A stretch of DNA of 64,000 nucleotides, taken from assembly GCA_023386045.1 (NCBI GenBank), contig JAEWKK010000030.1, positions 186,001-250,000 on the forward strand, read 5' to 3'. This stretch comes from Bacteroidota bacterium (GTDB lineage Bacteria; Bacteroidota; Bacteroidia; Chitinophagales; Chitinophagaceae). A program made the position numbers and the translations under genes. Of this stretch, positions 15,171 through 22,780 are shown piece by piece; the first letter of the stretch is position 1; each line of letters opens with the position of its first letter. The notes below the pieces were generated by a model that saw only the letters and a program-made list of their open reading frames with translations, was not told where the DNA came from and made no database searches.

Positions 15171-15428
15171 TCAAATCGGCTTTGGTTTAATATCATCAAC
15201 TTGAACTTGAGCGACAGCCGTAGCAAGCCTAAAAATTCTTATTCCCTTATTGTAATCCAATACAGCATCGTCAGTCATGTAAATTAATCCCGGTCTCCGA
15301 CAATTTTTTCTACCACATATTGACGAGGTGTTTGGATAACCAATGGGGTGCGTCCAATGTGTGTATTTGTGGAGCCTGTTGTTTCGTGGTGGATGGTCTT
15401 GGCAACGACAGGTGACAGCCATTGGCAT
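15171..15428 (-). CDS. Small putative zinc-binding protein (IS passenger), 85 residues
   Basis: 85 residues with two cysteine pairs, C7/C9 (TCRCQDH) and C38/C43 (SSICGRKNCRRPG), spaced like a small zinc ribbon. The stretch HPIGYPNTSSICGR...PGLIY resembles a conserved uncharacterised family I have seen in unrelated bacteria but cannot name. It starts about 45 nt inside the right terminal repeat and is transcribed inward, with the 107-residue ORF following after 16 nt. Its purpose on the transposon is unknown. Confidence 0.6.
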   Translation of the reverse strand: MPMAVTCRCQDHPPRNNRLHKYTHWTHPIGYPNTSSICGRKNCRRPGLIYMTDDAVLDYNKGIRIFRLATAVAQVQVDDIKPKPI

Positions 15429-15472
15429 AAGCAGTAATTTTATCTTTTAAATTTACTGAAAGAAGCGTATTC

Positions 15473-15497
15473 TTGTCCCAAGTAGTATATCGTTACC
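15473..15497. repeat. Right terminal inverted repeat of the IS1595 element
   Basis: 25 bp, starting TTGTCCCAAG and ending ATATCGTTACC; inverted copy of 12553-12577 with two mismatches, followed directly by the target duplication. Confidence 0.93.
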
Positions 15498-15505
15498 TTA
15501 ATTTT
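15498..15505. repeat. Right target-site duplication TTAATTTT
   Basis: Exact copy of 12545-12552. It lies 20 nt before the ATG of the next gene, so the insertion hit that gene's 5' region. Confidence 0.93.
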
Positions 15506-15525
15506 TATAACCCAAAACCTCTATT

Positions 15526-16017
15526 ATGAAAAAGATTTTTACCTTTTTTGCAATCATGGCGATTGCAATGGTTTCTTTCTCCGCGCCTTTAAGTACGAAG
15601 CCAGTGAAACCTGTTCTTCCCAATGCCGCTGACCTTATGATCCCCATTGGAAGCACAGGTGAAAAAATTTCCCTGTTGGATCTCTCTCTTATGTCGGTTA
15701 AAGATGTGGAGCAATTCACAGGAAAGAAGATGAAGTTTGCCGATAAAGTGGGTTTCAAAATAGCCCAGCATCAACTTCGTAATAGCATCAATCCAGATGG
15801 AACCTTGAATGATAAAAAAATTACCAAGGCAGCCAAAAAATCTGCTGATGGTTCTGGTTTCCACATTGGTGGTTTTGCATTAGGTTTTTTACTGGGTTTG
15901 ATAGGCGTACTGATAGCTTATCTGATCAATGATGACAAGAAAAAGCAAAGAGTTAAATGGGCTTGGTTAGGCCTTGCAGCCTGGCTTGTTATTTTCCTGG
16001 TTTTTTTCCTGATTTAA
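15526..16017 (+). CDS. Small membrane protein with signal peptide
   Basis: 163 residues. A signal peptide at 1-19 (MKKIFTFFAIMAIAMVSFSA) is followed by a soluble region of about 90 residues and two C-terminal membrane helices at about 112-134 (glycine rich) and 146-162, separated by a lysine-rich loop (NDDKKKQRVK). The pattern is common in Bacteroidota but the function is unknown. The IS1595 element sits 20 nt upstream of the ATG, so the native promoter, if it lay further upstream, is now 2.9 kb away near 12463-12552. Expression may be lost or driven from the element. Confidence 0.75.
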   Translation: MKKIFTFFAIMAIAMVSFSAPLSTKPVKPVLPNAADLMIPIGSTGEKISLLDLSLMSVKDVEQFTGKKMKFADKVGFKIAQHQLRNSINPDGTLNDKKITKAAKKSADGSGFHIGGFALGFLLGLIGVLIAYLINDDKKKQRVKWAWLGLAAWLVIFLVFFLI

Positions 16018-16031
16018 TACGTTGATATTTT

Positions 16032-16063
16032 AAAGAAGGTAGTACAACTGTACTACCTTCTTT
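16032..16063. terminator. Bidirectional terminator between convergent genes
   Basis: AAAGAAGGTAGTAC (16032-16045) pairs perfectly with 16050-16063 over a 4-nt loop, with A/T tracts on both sides. It serves the gene ending at 16017 and the one ending at 16062. Confidence 0.85.
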
Positions 16064-16514
16064 ATTTAAAATACATGCCGCAGTTAATCCATTCCGGGTC
16101 AAAAGCCGCATCATATTTTTTGTAAAAATTAATGGCAGGCTCGTTCCATTCTAATACCTGCCACATCATTCCGTTGAATTTTCTCTTTTTCCCTTCCGCG
16201 ATAAGCCTGTCAAATAAAAGCTTGCCTAAGCCCTTACCACGCATTTCTTCAGTTACATAAAGATCTTCGAGGTACATGCGCTGGCCCTTCCAGGTGGAGA
16301 ACCGAATGTAATAAAGGGCAAAGCCCTCTACCTTACCATTGACTTCCGCAACAAATGCCCACCAAACAGGCTTTCTTCCAAATCCGCTTTGTTCAAAATG
16401 TTCCAGTGAAACAGTTACTTCCTTTGGAGCTTTTTCGTAAGCTGCCAGTTCCTTTACCAGTTCGAGGATCCTCGCACAGTCTTCTTTTGTTGCTTTCCTG
16501 ATCTTTATTTCCAT
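16062..16514 (-). CDS. GNAT family N-acetyltransferase (SSAT-like)
   Basis: 150 residues covering a full GNAT fold: IRKATKEDCARILELVKELAAYEKAP at the start, the beta-strand YLEDLYVTEEMRGKGLGKLLF with the acetyl-CoA pyrophosphate loop (R.KG.GK), and WNEPAINFYKKYDA near the end. The N-terminal ELAAYEKAP and EDLYV resemble spermidine/spermine and thialysine acetyltransferases, so an amine substrate is likely. It follows the serine hydrolase by 1 nt and is probably co-transcribed with it. Confidence 0.88.
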   Translation of the reverse strand: MEIKIRKATKEDCARILELVKELAAYEKAPKEVTVSLEHFEQSGFGRKPVWWAFVAEVNGKVEGFALYYIRFSTWKGQRMYLEDLYVTEEMRGKGLGKLLFDRLIAEGKKRKFNGMMWQVLEWNEPAINFYKKYDAAFDPEWINCGMYFK

Positions 16515-16515
16515 T

Positions 16516-18333
16516 TTAATTTTTCTTCGTCGCTTTAAATGTTCCGTTAGGCTGAATCAGGTTCACGGCTATAACCTGCTTTTTATCATCACGCAAAAAC
16601 TGTACTGAATATCCAGAAAGGTCTTTTACAGAAAATTTATCATCACCGGTTGATATCAGTTCGTATTCCGGCTGGCCCTGCACAAACATGCGCAGCTTAT
16701 TGTCCTTATTATAAAATTTTATGTTAGCACCCATGATTTCAAAAAGGCCCGTATATTCTTCCAGCTTTTCAATTGATACCGGTTTTTCCTTTTCAGTTTT
16801 TTTGAATTTTAGTTCAATCTGGGGCGATTCAATGCCAGCTATGTCCAGGGATTCTATGTCACCGGAAATTCCGGTATTGAACTGAATATGCACTTCGCTT
16901 TCCTCCGATGTATCAAATTCCCCATCTTCCATCATATAAGCTGAAAACACATCGTAATGATAATGCTTCATGTAAATGGTTTTATCAATTCCATTTGCAA
17001 AAAGAGAATCATTCCTTACAAAAACATCAAAAGTTCCATAACCCGCATTGAAATAGAGTCCTGCGAAATCCTTTAATTCATGCGAAGGCCTGGTTCCTTT
17101 CTTCTGGCTGGAGGAACTGGTTTTTTTTGCTTCTTCCTGCTGTTTGCGGCTCTTTACATATTTCTCGCGCAGGTCAGCATTCCAATTGAAATAGGGAAGT
17201 TTCAGCAATCGATCCGCAATCATATTTCGAACAACAGAAGGAATGGAAGAACCGTTCTGGTTAACCAGGACAACTATACCAATGCTGTCTGTAGGAAAGA
17301 AGGAAACATTCGCTGAGAAGCCGTCAATATTTCCTCCATGTTCAACCCTGTAATGACCTTTGTAGGAACTGAGGAACCAGCCAAAACCATAATTGGCAAA
17401 ATGTATATCTGGTTTTTCTTTTGTGGGAAGTCCTGCACTGATCACGGCCTGTGAAGAAATCGCTTCCTGCATAAAATCGGCTGGCAAAATTTCTTTCCCA
17501 TTGAATTTACCTCCATTGATCCATGTCATCAGCCAGTTGCTCATTTCAAGAACATTACTGTTGATACTGCCTGCAGGGCCAGCCGCATTGATATGATAAT
17601 AGGGAATGCTCTTGATAAAACTGTCGTTCTTCAAACCATAACCGAGTGCCGCGTCATTGTTTTTTTGCAGGTCATTTATAGAGAAATTTGACCTGTTCAT
17701 GGATAGCGGTTGAAGGATCTGTTCCCTGATGTTTTCTTCCCAGCTTTTTCCTGTGATCTTTTCTGCTATGGCGCCCTGTGCAACGAACATGAAGTTATTA
17801 TACTGCCATTGCCTGCGGATAGGATACGTAGGTTCCATGTAACGTATGCGGCTGATCATAGAATCACGGTTCTCTGTATTAAAGAAATACCAGGAAAAAT
17901 CATGACGGGGAAGACCTGTTCTGTGCGACATCATATCCCTTAAGGTGATGCTGTTGGTCAGATCCGTTGTAAAAAAGTTCAGGGCATCAAGATATTGATG
18001 CGCAGGCTGATCGATCTCCAGCTTTCCATCTTTTTGCAATATGCCGATCAGCAAAGAAGTAAACGCCTTGGTACAACTGCCGATTGGAAAAAGAGTATTT
18101 ACTGTTACCGGAAGTTTTTTTTCTACATCACGGAAGCCAAATCCTTTGGCGTAAATGACCCGGTTCTTTTCTACGACTGCTACTGCAAAGCCAGGCGATT
18201 GCCAGGTCTTAAGCACTTTCTCGAATTCACTATCCAGTGATGCCAGTCTCTTGTCCGTTATATTATTTGTGGGTTGTGCACGCAGGCAGATTACGGTCAG
18301 CAATAAACAGCTGGCAATGGTTAATTTTCTCAT
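16516..18333 (-). CDS. Serine hydrolase of the beta-lactamase / class C PBP family
   Basis: 605 residues with an N-terminal signal peptide ending near LRAQ (1-20). The catalytic motifs of the class C fold are present: S86-C-T-K89 (FPIGSCTKAF), Y178-N-N180 (WQYNNFMF) and H332-G-G (VEHGGNIDGFS). A C-terminal beta-rich domain of about 200 residues follows, resembling the DUF3471-type extension. It should act in the periplasm as a D-alanyl peptidase or esterase; relatives are rarely true beta-lactamases. It shares a transcript with the acetyltransferase. The upstream lyase gene starts a separate unit on the same strand 24 nt away. Confidence 0.9.
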   Translation of the reverse strand: MRKLTIASCLLLTVICLRAQPTNNITDKRLASLDSEFEKVLKTWQSPGFAVAVVEKNRVIYAKGFGFRDVEKKLPVTVNTLFPIGSCTKAFTSLLIGILQKDGKLEIDQPAHQYLDALNFFTTDLTNSITLRDMMSHRTGLPRHDFSWYFFNTENRDSMISRIRYMEPTYPIRRQWQYNNFMFVAQGAIAEKITGKSWEENIREQILQPLSMNRSNFSINDLQKNNDAALGYGLKNDSFIKSIPYYHINAAGPAGSINSNVLEMSNWLMTWINGGKFNGKEILPADFMQEAISSQAVISAGLPTKEKPDIHFANYGFGWFLSSYKGHYRVEHGGNIDGFSANVSFFPTDSIGIVVLVNQNGSSIPSVVRNMIADRLLKLPYFNWNADLREKYVKSRKQQEEAKKTSSSSQKKGTRPSHELKDFAGLYFNAGYGTFDVFVRNDSLFANGIDKTIYMKHYHYDVFSAYMMEDGEFDTSEESEVHIQFNTGISGDIESLDIAGIESPQIELKFKKTEKEKPVSIEKLEEYTGLFEIMGANIKFYNKDNKLRMFVQGQPEYELISTGDDKFSVKDLSGYSVQFLRDDKKQVIAVNLIQPNGTFKATKKN

Positions 18334-18357
18334 GAGGCTTGTTTGTATTGAAATTAG

Positions 18358-19572
18358 TTATTTTGATGCATCGAGTGCCTGTTCCAGATCTGAAATAATA
18401 TCCGCTACATTTTCAATTCCCACATTCATCCGGATCAATCCATCGCTGATGCCATATTTTTCTCTTTGTTCTTTTGGTACACTGTAATGTGTCATGGATG
18501 CGGGATGGGAGAGCAGGGTATCCACTGTTCCCAGGGAAACAGTTCGAAGGCACATTTTCAACCTGTTCATAAAATTGATACCTCCCGATAAACCTTGCTT
18601 TAATTCAAAGCTTAGCATGCCGCCTGCCTGTTTCATTTGTTTGCGAGCAATCAGGTGATCAGGGTGTGAAGCCAGGCCGGTATAATTCACCCTGGAAACT
18701 GCATCGTTTTTTTCTAAAAATTCAGCTATAGCCATGGCATTGCTGCAATGGCGATCCATTCTTAATTCAAGCGTTTTAATTCCCTGCACCAACAAAAAAG
18801 CATCAAAAGGATTGGAATTACCTCCCAGAAGGCGCTGAAATTTGGTAGCCTTGCTATTCATGAAATCAATATCGCTTCCTAATAATATACCACCTATTGC
18901 AGTTCCATGTCCGTTCAGGAATTTAGTGGTTGAATGGATTACAAAATCGATATCGTAAGAAAAAGGCTGCTGAAGATAGGGAGTTGCAAAAGTGTTATCA
19001 CAGGCAGTGATGATCCCATGTTTTTTGGCGATGCCAGATAGTTCCTCAAGATTCACGCATTGTATGGTGGGATTGGCAGGTGTTTCGAGATACATCATTT
19101 TGATAGATGGATCTTTTCTGATCAGGTCTTCCAACCTTGTTGTGGCTCTCAGATCAACAATAACAGCTTCTATGCCGAGGCCGGGCAGGATCCTGGTCAG
19201 GATCTCATCGGTGCCGCCGTATAAGGAAAAATGTGTGAGTACCTTATCGCCTTTTTTTAAATTGGAAAGAAAGAGCGTAGTAATGGCAGCCATTCCTGAT
19301 GCATGTAAAATGCCCCTGACTTCCTTCTTTAACCCAAAGGATTCAAGGGCCGCAATTTTTTGTTCCGCTTCGTTGCAGGTAGGATTGCCCCATCTGGAAT
19401 AGAGATATCCTTTTTCTTCACCACTGAAACGGTGCATGCCCTGCTCCGCTGTGTCAAACAAAAAAGTGCTGGTTGCATAGATCGGAACCTGGTGGGCATA
19501 ATTGGGATCCTGCACATGGCCGGCGTGTACAGCTGCAGATCCAAAACCGGTAAGTGTAAAACTTTTATCCAT
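18358..19572 (-). CDS. Trans-sulfuration PLP enzyme (cystathionine gamma-synthase / methionine gamma-lyase family)
   Basis: 404 residues of the Cys/Met metabolism PLP family. Y59-S-R61..NPT (YSRWGNPT) is the phosphate-binding loop contributed to the partner subunit, LETPANPT and the aspartate of ACDNTFATPYLQ contact the cofactor, and K217 in HSTTKFLNGHG is the Schiff-base lysine. Members interconvert cysteine, cystathionine, homocysteine and methionine; sequence alone does not separate MetB, MetC/MegL or O-acylhomoserine sulfhydrylase. The candidate promoter TACATTTG lies 31 nt upstream. It is cytosolic. Confidence 0.88.
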   Translation of the reverse strand: MDKSFTLTGFGSAAVHAGHVQDPNYAHQVPIYATSTFLFDTAEQGMHRFSGEEKGYLYSRWGNPTCNEAEQKIAALESFGLKKEVRGILHASGMAAITTLFLSNLKKGDKVLTHFSLYGGTDEILTRILPGLGIEAVIVDLRATTRLEDLIRKDPSIKMMYLETPANPTIQCVNLEELSGIAKKHGIITACDNTFATPYLQQPFSYDIDFVIHSTTKFLNGHGTAIGGILLGSDIDFMNSKATKFQRLLGGNSNPFDAFLLVQGIKTLELRMDRHCSNAMAIAEFLEKNDAVSRVNYTGLASHPDHLIARKQMKQAGGMLSFELKQGLSGGINFMNRLKMCLRTVSLGTVDTLLSHPASMTHYSVPKEQREKYGISDGLIRMNVGIENVADIISDLEQALDASK

Positions 19573-19603
19573 TAGATGAGTATGAAGTTGTTAATTAGTA
19601 TTT

Positions 19604-19611
19604 CAAATGTA
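19604..19611 (-). promoter_or_regulatory. Candidate -7 box TACATTTG for the trans-sulfuration gene
   Basis: Exact match to TAnnTTTG on the minus strand, 31 nt upstream of the ATG at 19572. Confidence 0.4.
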
Positions 19612-19640
19612 ACTGAGAAGTCTAAACTGTTTTTGATACT

Positions 19641-20129
19641 ATGAAAGAAATTCTTGTTCCTTTTGCTGCATACAACAGCTGGGCCAACGGATTGTTGCTG
19701 GATGTGATTAGTGCTTTGCCTGAAGAAAAGCAACAAATGGAAATAAATAGCAGCTTTAACAGCCTTTTTAAAACCGTATTACATATGCTGGATGCCAACA
19801 GCATCTGGTGGCAAAGATTAAAATTGCAGGAGCACATTATAAGACCCAGTGAGGAATTCCAGGGTGACATGAAGAAACTTTCCGACATGATGAAAGAGCA
19901 GGACGGTTTATGGCTGGAATGGATCAGCAATGCCAGTGAACCACAGATCCAGCACGAGTTCAAATACCAGAACTCCAAAAGGGAAAGCTTCAAGCAGCCA
20001 ATTTTTGAAATGTTATTGCACCTGTTTAATCATTCTACTTACCACCGCGGACAGATTGTAACCATGCTCCGGCAGGCAGGAGCAGAAAAGATACCTCCAA
20101 CGGATTTTATTGTGTGGAGCAGGAAATGA
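19641..20129 (+). CDS. DinB-like four-helix metalloenzyme family protein
   Basis: 162 residues predicted as a four-helix bundle. H48 (VLHMLDANSIWW), H131 and H135 (HLFNHSTYHRGQ) have the spacing of the DinB/YfiT metal-binding triad. The family includes bacillithiol- or mycothiol-dependent transferases and many uncharacterised stress proteins; no thiol partner is visible here. It stands alone, divergent from the trans-sulfuration gene, and is followed by a repeat-rich gap. Confidence 0.88.
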   Translation: MKEILVPFAAYNSWANGLLLDVISALPEEKQQMEINSSFNSLFKTVLHMLDANSIWWQRLKLQEHIIRPSEEFQGDMKKLSDMMKEQDGLWLEWISNASEPQIQHEFKYQNSKRESFKQPIFEMLLHLFNHSTYHRGQIVTMLRQAGAEKIPPTDFIVWSRK

Positions 20130-20149
20130 TTTACGGTGAGTGGTCAGAG

Positions 20150-20548
20150 GTGAATGGTGAGTTATGGTGAGTGGTGAGAGGTGAGTGGTGAGTAGCTTAA
20201 GGGGGCAGATGTTAAACGGTAATCGGCAATCGGGAGTCGTCAAACGGCAAACGGCAGACGAAAATCGTCAATCGATAAATGTCATAAAGCAAATGGGAAT
20301 AATCCAGATGTATTCAAAAAAAATAATTTCAGAATAGAATAGCTAGGGAAATATTTGAGTTGATAGAATCTATTCTATCAACTTAAATGTCTTGAGTAAA
20401 AAAAGGAACTATAATCAAATGGAATGTCCGCCCTTAAATAAAACTGCAAAAAGGCTCTTCCCAGGCGGCAAACGATAGGACTATCACAATCTAAGCAACT
20501 CATCATTCACCACTCACCACTCACCACTCACTATAACTCACCATTCAC
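20150..20548. repeat. MITE-like block with 29-nt inverted ends and a central palindrome
   Basis: The 29 nt at 20150-20178 (GTGAATGGTGAG, then TTATGGTGAGTGGTGAG) match the reverse complement of 20520-20548 with one mismatch. They are part of wider arrays of GGTGAGTGG words (20135-20194) and CACTCACCA words (20504-20548). In the middle, GTTGATAGAAT (20359-20369) pairs with ATTCTATCAAC (20372-20382), extendable to about 17 bp. A third array of CGGCAAACGG words lies at 20215-20275. No ORF is present. It fills the gap between the DinB gene and fabH; it could be a non-autonomous mobile element or a structured RNA/terminator region. Confidence 0.6.
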
Positions 20549-20552
20549 ACCA

Positions 20553-21551
20553 TCAATATTCCCATTTCACCAGCGTAGCGCCCCAGGTAAAGCCGCCACC
20601 AAAGGCTGATAGCACGATGTTGTCGCCTTTATTCAGCTGATGTCTCCATTCCCAAAGACAAAGAGGAATCGTTGCTGCAGTAGTATTGCCGTAACGCTGG
20701 ATGTTCAGCATCACTTTTTCTTTTGGAAGTCCCATGCGATCAGCAGTAGCGTCAATGATTCTTTTGTTGGCCTGGTGGGGAACCAGCCAGGCGATGTCCT
20801 CAGCTGAAAGAATATTTCTTTCCAGCAGTTCAGCACTCACATCAGCCATTCCTTTTACCGCGAACTTGAAAACTGCCTGTCCTTCCTGGTATACAAAATG
20901 TTCTTTATTGGCTACGGTTTCTGCTGTAGCAGGTCGTACCGAGCCGCCGGCTTTCATGTGCAGGTGCTGGCGGCCGCTGCCATCACTTCTCAATATGCTA
21001 TCGAGTACACCATATCCTTCAAAATTAGGTTCAAGTAATACAGCACCAGCGCCATCACCAAAGATGATGCAGGTCTGCCTGTCGGTATAATCAATGATGG
21101 AACTCATTTTATCAACGCCCACGACTACCACTTTTTTATACCTTTTGCTTTCAATCAGGGCAGCGCCCGTAGTAAGTGCGTAGATGAAGCCTGAGCATGC
21201 AGCACCAAGGTCAAAGCCCCAGGCGTTTTTAGCACCGATCTTATCGGAGATGATGTTGGCTGTTGCCGGGAATACCATGTCGGGAGTTACAGTAGCACAA
21301 ATGATGCAGTCGATCTCTTCAGGGCTAATGCCTCTTTTTTCACAGAGCTGCAAAACGGCAGGGGCAGCAAGATCAGACGAGCCCTTTCCAGGTTCTTTTA
21401 AAATTCTTCTTTCTTCAATCCCGGTCCTGGTCCTGATCCACTCGTCGTTGGTATCAACCATTTTTTCAAGGTCAAAATTGGTCAGCTTTGTTTCCGGTAC
21501 GTATCCACCAACAGCTGTAATAGCTGCTGTGATCTTTGGCAAATGAGGCAT
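20553..21551 (-). CDS. fabH: Beta-ketoacyl-ACP synthase III
   Basis: 332 residues from the ATG at 21551, the normal FabH length; an open frame reaching 21683 adds an unlikely 44-residue hydrophobic extension. The catalytic triad is C119 (GAACSGF), H259 (VPHQANKRI) and N289 (RYGNTTAATIP). ITAVGGYVPE and NDEWIRTRTGIEERR are family hallmarks. It condenses an acyl-CoA primer with malonyl-ACP to start fatty-acid synthesis, working with FabD (11482). The stop lies only a few bases from the repeat block, with no separate terminator, so that block may also end the transcript. A -7 box lies 20 nt upstream of the start. Confidence 0.95.
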   Translation of the reverse strand: MPHLPKITAAITAVGGYVPETKLTNFDLEKMVDTNDEWIRTRTGIEERRILKEPGKGSSDLAAPAVLQLCEKRGISPEEIDCIICATVTPDMVFPATANIISDKIGAKNAWGFDLGAACSGFIYALTTGAALIESKRYKKVVVVGVDKMSSIIDYTDRQTCIIFGDGAGAVLLEPNFEGYGVLDSILRSDGSGRQHLHMKAGGSVRPATAETVANKEHFVYQEGQAVFKFAVKGMADVSAELLERNILSAEDIAWLVPHQANKRIIDATADRMGLPKEKVMLNIQRYGNTTAATIPLCLWEWRHQLNKGDNIVLSAFGGGFTWGATLVKWEY

Positions 21552-21571
21552 AAGGAGTGTTTGTTGGGAAG

Positions 21572-21579
21572 CAAAGATA
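21572..21579 (-). promoter_or_regulatory. Candidate -7 box TATCTTTG for fabH
   Basis: Exact TAnnTTTG match on the minus strand, 20 nt upstream of the preferred ATG at 21551. It supports the shorter start. Confidence 0.45.
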
Positions 21580-21593
21580 ATAAACGTGAAGAA

Positions 21594-22135
21594 GGCAAAC
21601 GGCAAACGGCAATAGAACTCTCTTTTATTTTCATAATACCTACTATATTTTAGAAGGAAAAAATGTTTTTGCAACTGAATCATGTTAATCTGGACATTTA
21701 TAATGTAGCAAGATTGTTTGTAAAGCTTGTTTATCAGGCATCCGAAGATTTTCCTGTCAATGAAAAATTTGCTTTAACCCAACAGATAAGAAGAGCAGCA
21801 TTATCTGTTCATTTAAATATTGCAGAAGGATTTTCCAGAAAATCAGAGGTTGAAAGAAAGCGATTTTTTGAAGTGTCAAGAGGATCACTTGTTGAACTGG
21901 ATGCAGCCTTGGATATTGCATCAGATCTTAATTATTGTTCCAAAGAAAAATTACAGGAACTAGGATTAATCATGAACAGATGTTTTAGTATGCTTTCAAA
22001 GCTGATTAACCATTAACTGCTTATTGAAAAAAGAACTTGTGAGGATAAGAACATAAGGCCATTTATAATTGGTCCATGATTTTTCATAAAGTTTCCTTTA
22101 ATGTTGGAGAGTAAAATTGCCGTTTCTCGTTTGCC
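21594..22135. repeat. Inverted 20-nt GGCAAACGG repeats bracketing the four-helix-bundle gene
   Basis: GGCAAACGGCAAACGGCAAT at 21594-21613 and ATTGCCGTTTCTCGTTTGCC at 22116-22135 are inverted copies with two mismatches. They enclose 542 bp containing only the four-helix-bundle gene, like a cassette between fabH and ruvA. The same word family recurs at 20215-20275 and 58207-58312. Confidence 0.6.
21663..22016 (+). CDS. Four-helix-bundle protein (23S rRNA IVP / avd-like family)
   Basis: 117 residues, all helical, with the family pattern LDIYNVARLFVKLVYQASEDFP, ALTQQIRRAALSVHLNIAEGF and RFFEVSRGSLVELDAALDIA. Relatives occur as ORFs in 23S rRNA intervening sequences and as the Avd accessory protein of diversity-generating retroelements, but most are stand-alone genes, often many per Bacteroidota genome, without known function. 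No reverse transcriptase or variable repeat is nearby, and this is not in an rRNA. The gene sits alone between inverted 20-nt repeats, which suggests it moves as part of a small cassette. Confidence 0.85.
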   Translation: MFLQLNHVNLDIYNVARLFVKLVYQASEDFPVNEKFALTQQIRRAALSVHLNIAEGFSRKSEVERKRFFEVSRGSLVELDAALDIASDLNYCSKEKLQELGLIMNRCFSMLSKLINH

Positions 22136-22154
22136 GTTTATTATATTCGCCTCC

Positions 22155-22742
22155 ATGATCGCTTTTCTCTCCGGAAAATTCGTACACAAAACACCTTCCT
22201 TTGTTCATGTTGATGTGAATGGTGTGGGATATGAAGTTCAGATCAGCCTGAACACCTACTCCCGCATACAAGATATGCAGGAAGGTTTGCTCCAAACTCA
22301 CCTCATTGTTCGGGAAGATGCTCACCTCCTTTTTGGTTTTGCAGATATGGCTGAAAAGGAAATGTTCCTTCTGCTGATCGCCATCTCAGGGGTGGGCGCC
22401 AACACGGCCAGGGTGATGTTGTCGTATATGAAACCCGATGAATTGAGCAGGGCCATCATCCAGGGAAATGTAAAACAACTGGAAAGCATCAAGGGCATTG
22501 GCAAAAAAACAGCCGAAAGGATCGTGGTGGAACTCCGCGATAAACTGGCGAAACAGCCTGCAGAAACAAATTTGAATATTTCTGCATGGAAGGGCAATAC
22601 TTTACAATCCGATGCGTTAAATGCACTGATTGCTTTAGGCATCAACCGCCAGGCGGCTGACCAGGCTATTCAAAAAGTCCTGGAACAGGATCCGGGCATC
22701 GGCTTAGAACTATTGATAAAGAAAGCATTACAGATCCGTTGA
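22155..22742 (+). CDS. ruvA: Holliday junction branch-migration protein RuvA
   Basis: 195 residues from the ATG at 22155 (MIAFLSGKFVHKTP); the longer frame from 22101 reads through repeat sequence. Domain I is an OB fold (VHVDVNGVGYEVQIS), domain II has two helix-hairpin-helix motifs (LLIAISGVGANTARVML and LESIKGIGKKTAERIVVEL), and the C-terminal domain III (SDALNALIALGINRQAADQAIQKVLEQ) contacts RuvB. RuvA tetramers bind Holliday junctions and guide the RuvB motor. It lies 38 nt upstream of sprA, an arrangement I recall from other Bacteroidota. Confidence 0.96.
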   Translation: MIAFLSGKFVHKTPSFVHVDVNGVGYEVQISLNTYSRIQDMQEGLLQTHLIVREDAHLLFGFADMAEKEMFLLLIAISGVGANTARVMLSYMKPDELSRAIIQGNVKQLESIKGIGKKTAERIVVELRDKLAKQPAETNLNISAWKGNTLQSDALNALIALGINRQAADQAIQKVLEQDPGIGLELLIKKALQIR

Positions 22743-22780
22743 TATCCTTTGATAAACAACAACCTTAGAGAGAATTAGAC

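Larger units (their letters stand above)
12553..15497 (+). mobile_element. IS1595-family insertion sequence with passenger genes, 2,945 bp
   Basis: The ends are 25-bp inverted repeats, left 12553-12577 (starting GGTAACGATATAC, ending TTGGGACAA) and right 15473-15497, with two mismatches. Both ends are flanked by the 8-bp direct repeat TTAATTTT. Inside are an ISXO2-type DDE transposase (13408-14418) and, beyond what transposition needs, a divergent HNH endonuclease (12579-13283), two small plus-strand ORFs after the transposase (14363-14512, 14516-14821) and two minus-strand ORFs at the right end (14831-15154, 15171-15428). Everything between the ends moved as one unit. Clean ends and intact frames suggest a recent, probably still functional insertion. 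Confidence 0.93.

Noticed and set aside
16516..18333. Acquired antibiotic-resistance beta-lactamase
   Set aside because: Motifs fit the broad class C/PBP esterase-peptidase group, with a large C-terminal domain; no mobile context or resistance-type sequence is evident.
20135..20548. CRISPR array
   Set aside because: Units are 7-9 nt, degenerate and without unique spacers of uniform length; no cas genes are present.
21552..21683. 44-residue extension of FabH
   Set aside because: Hydrophobic and outside the family length; the promoter box at 21572-21579 lies inside it.
21663..22016. Diversity-generating retroelement (Avd next to a reverse transcriptase)
   Set aside because: The four-helix protein has no reverse transcriptase, template repeat or variable target gene in the window.
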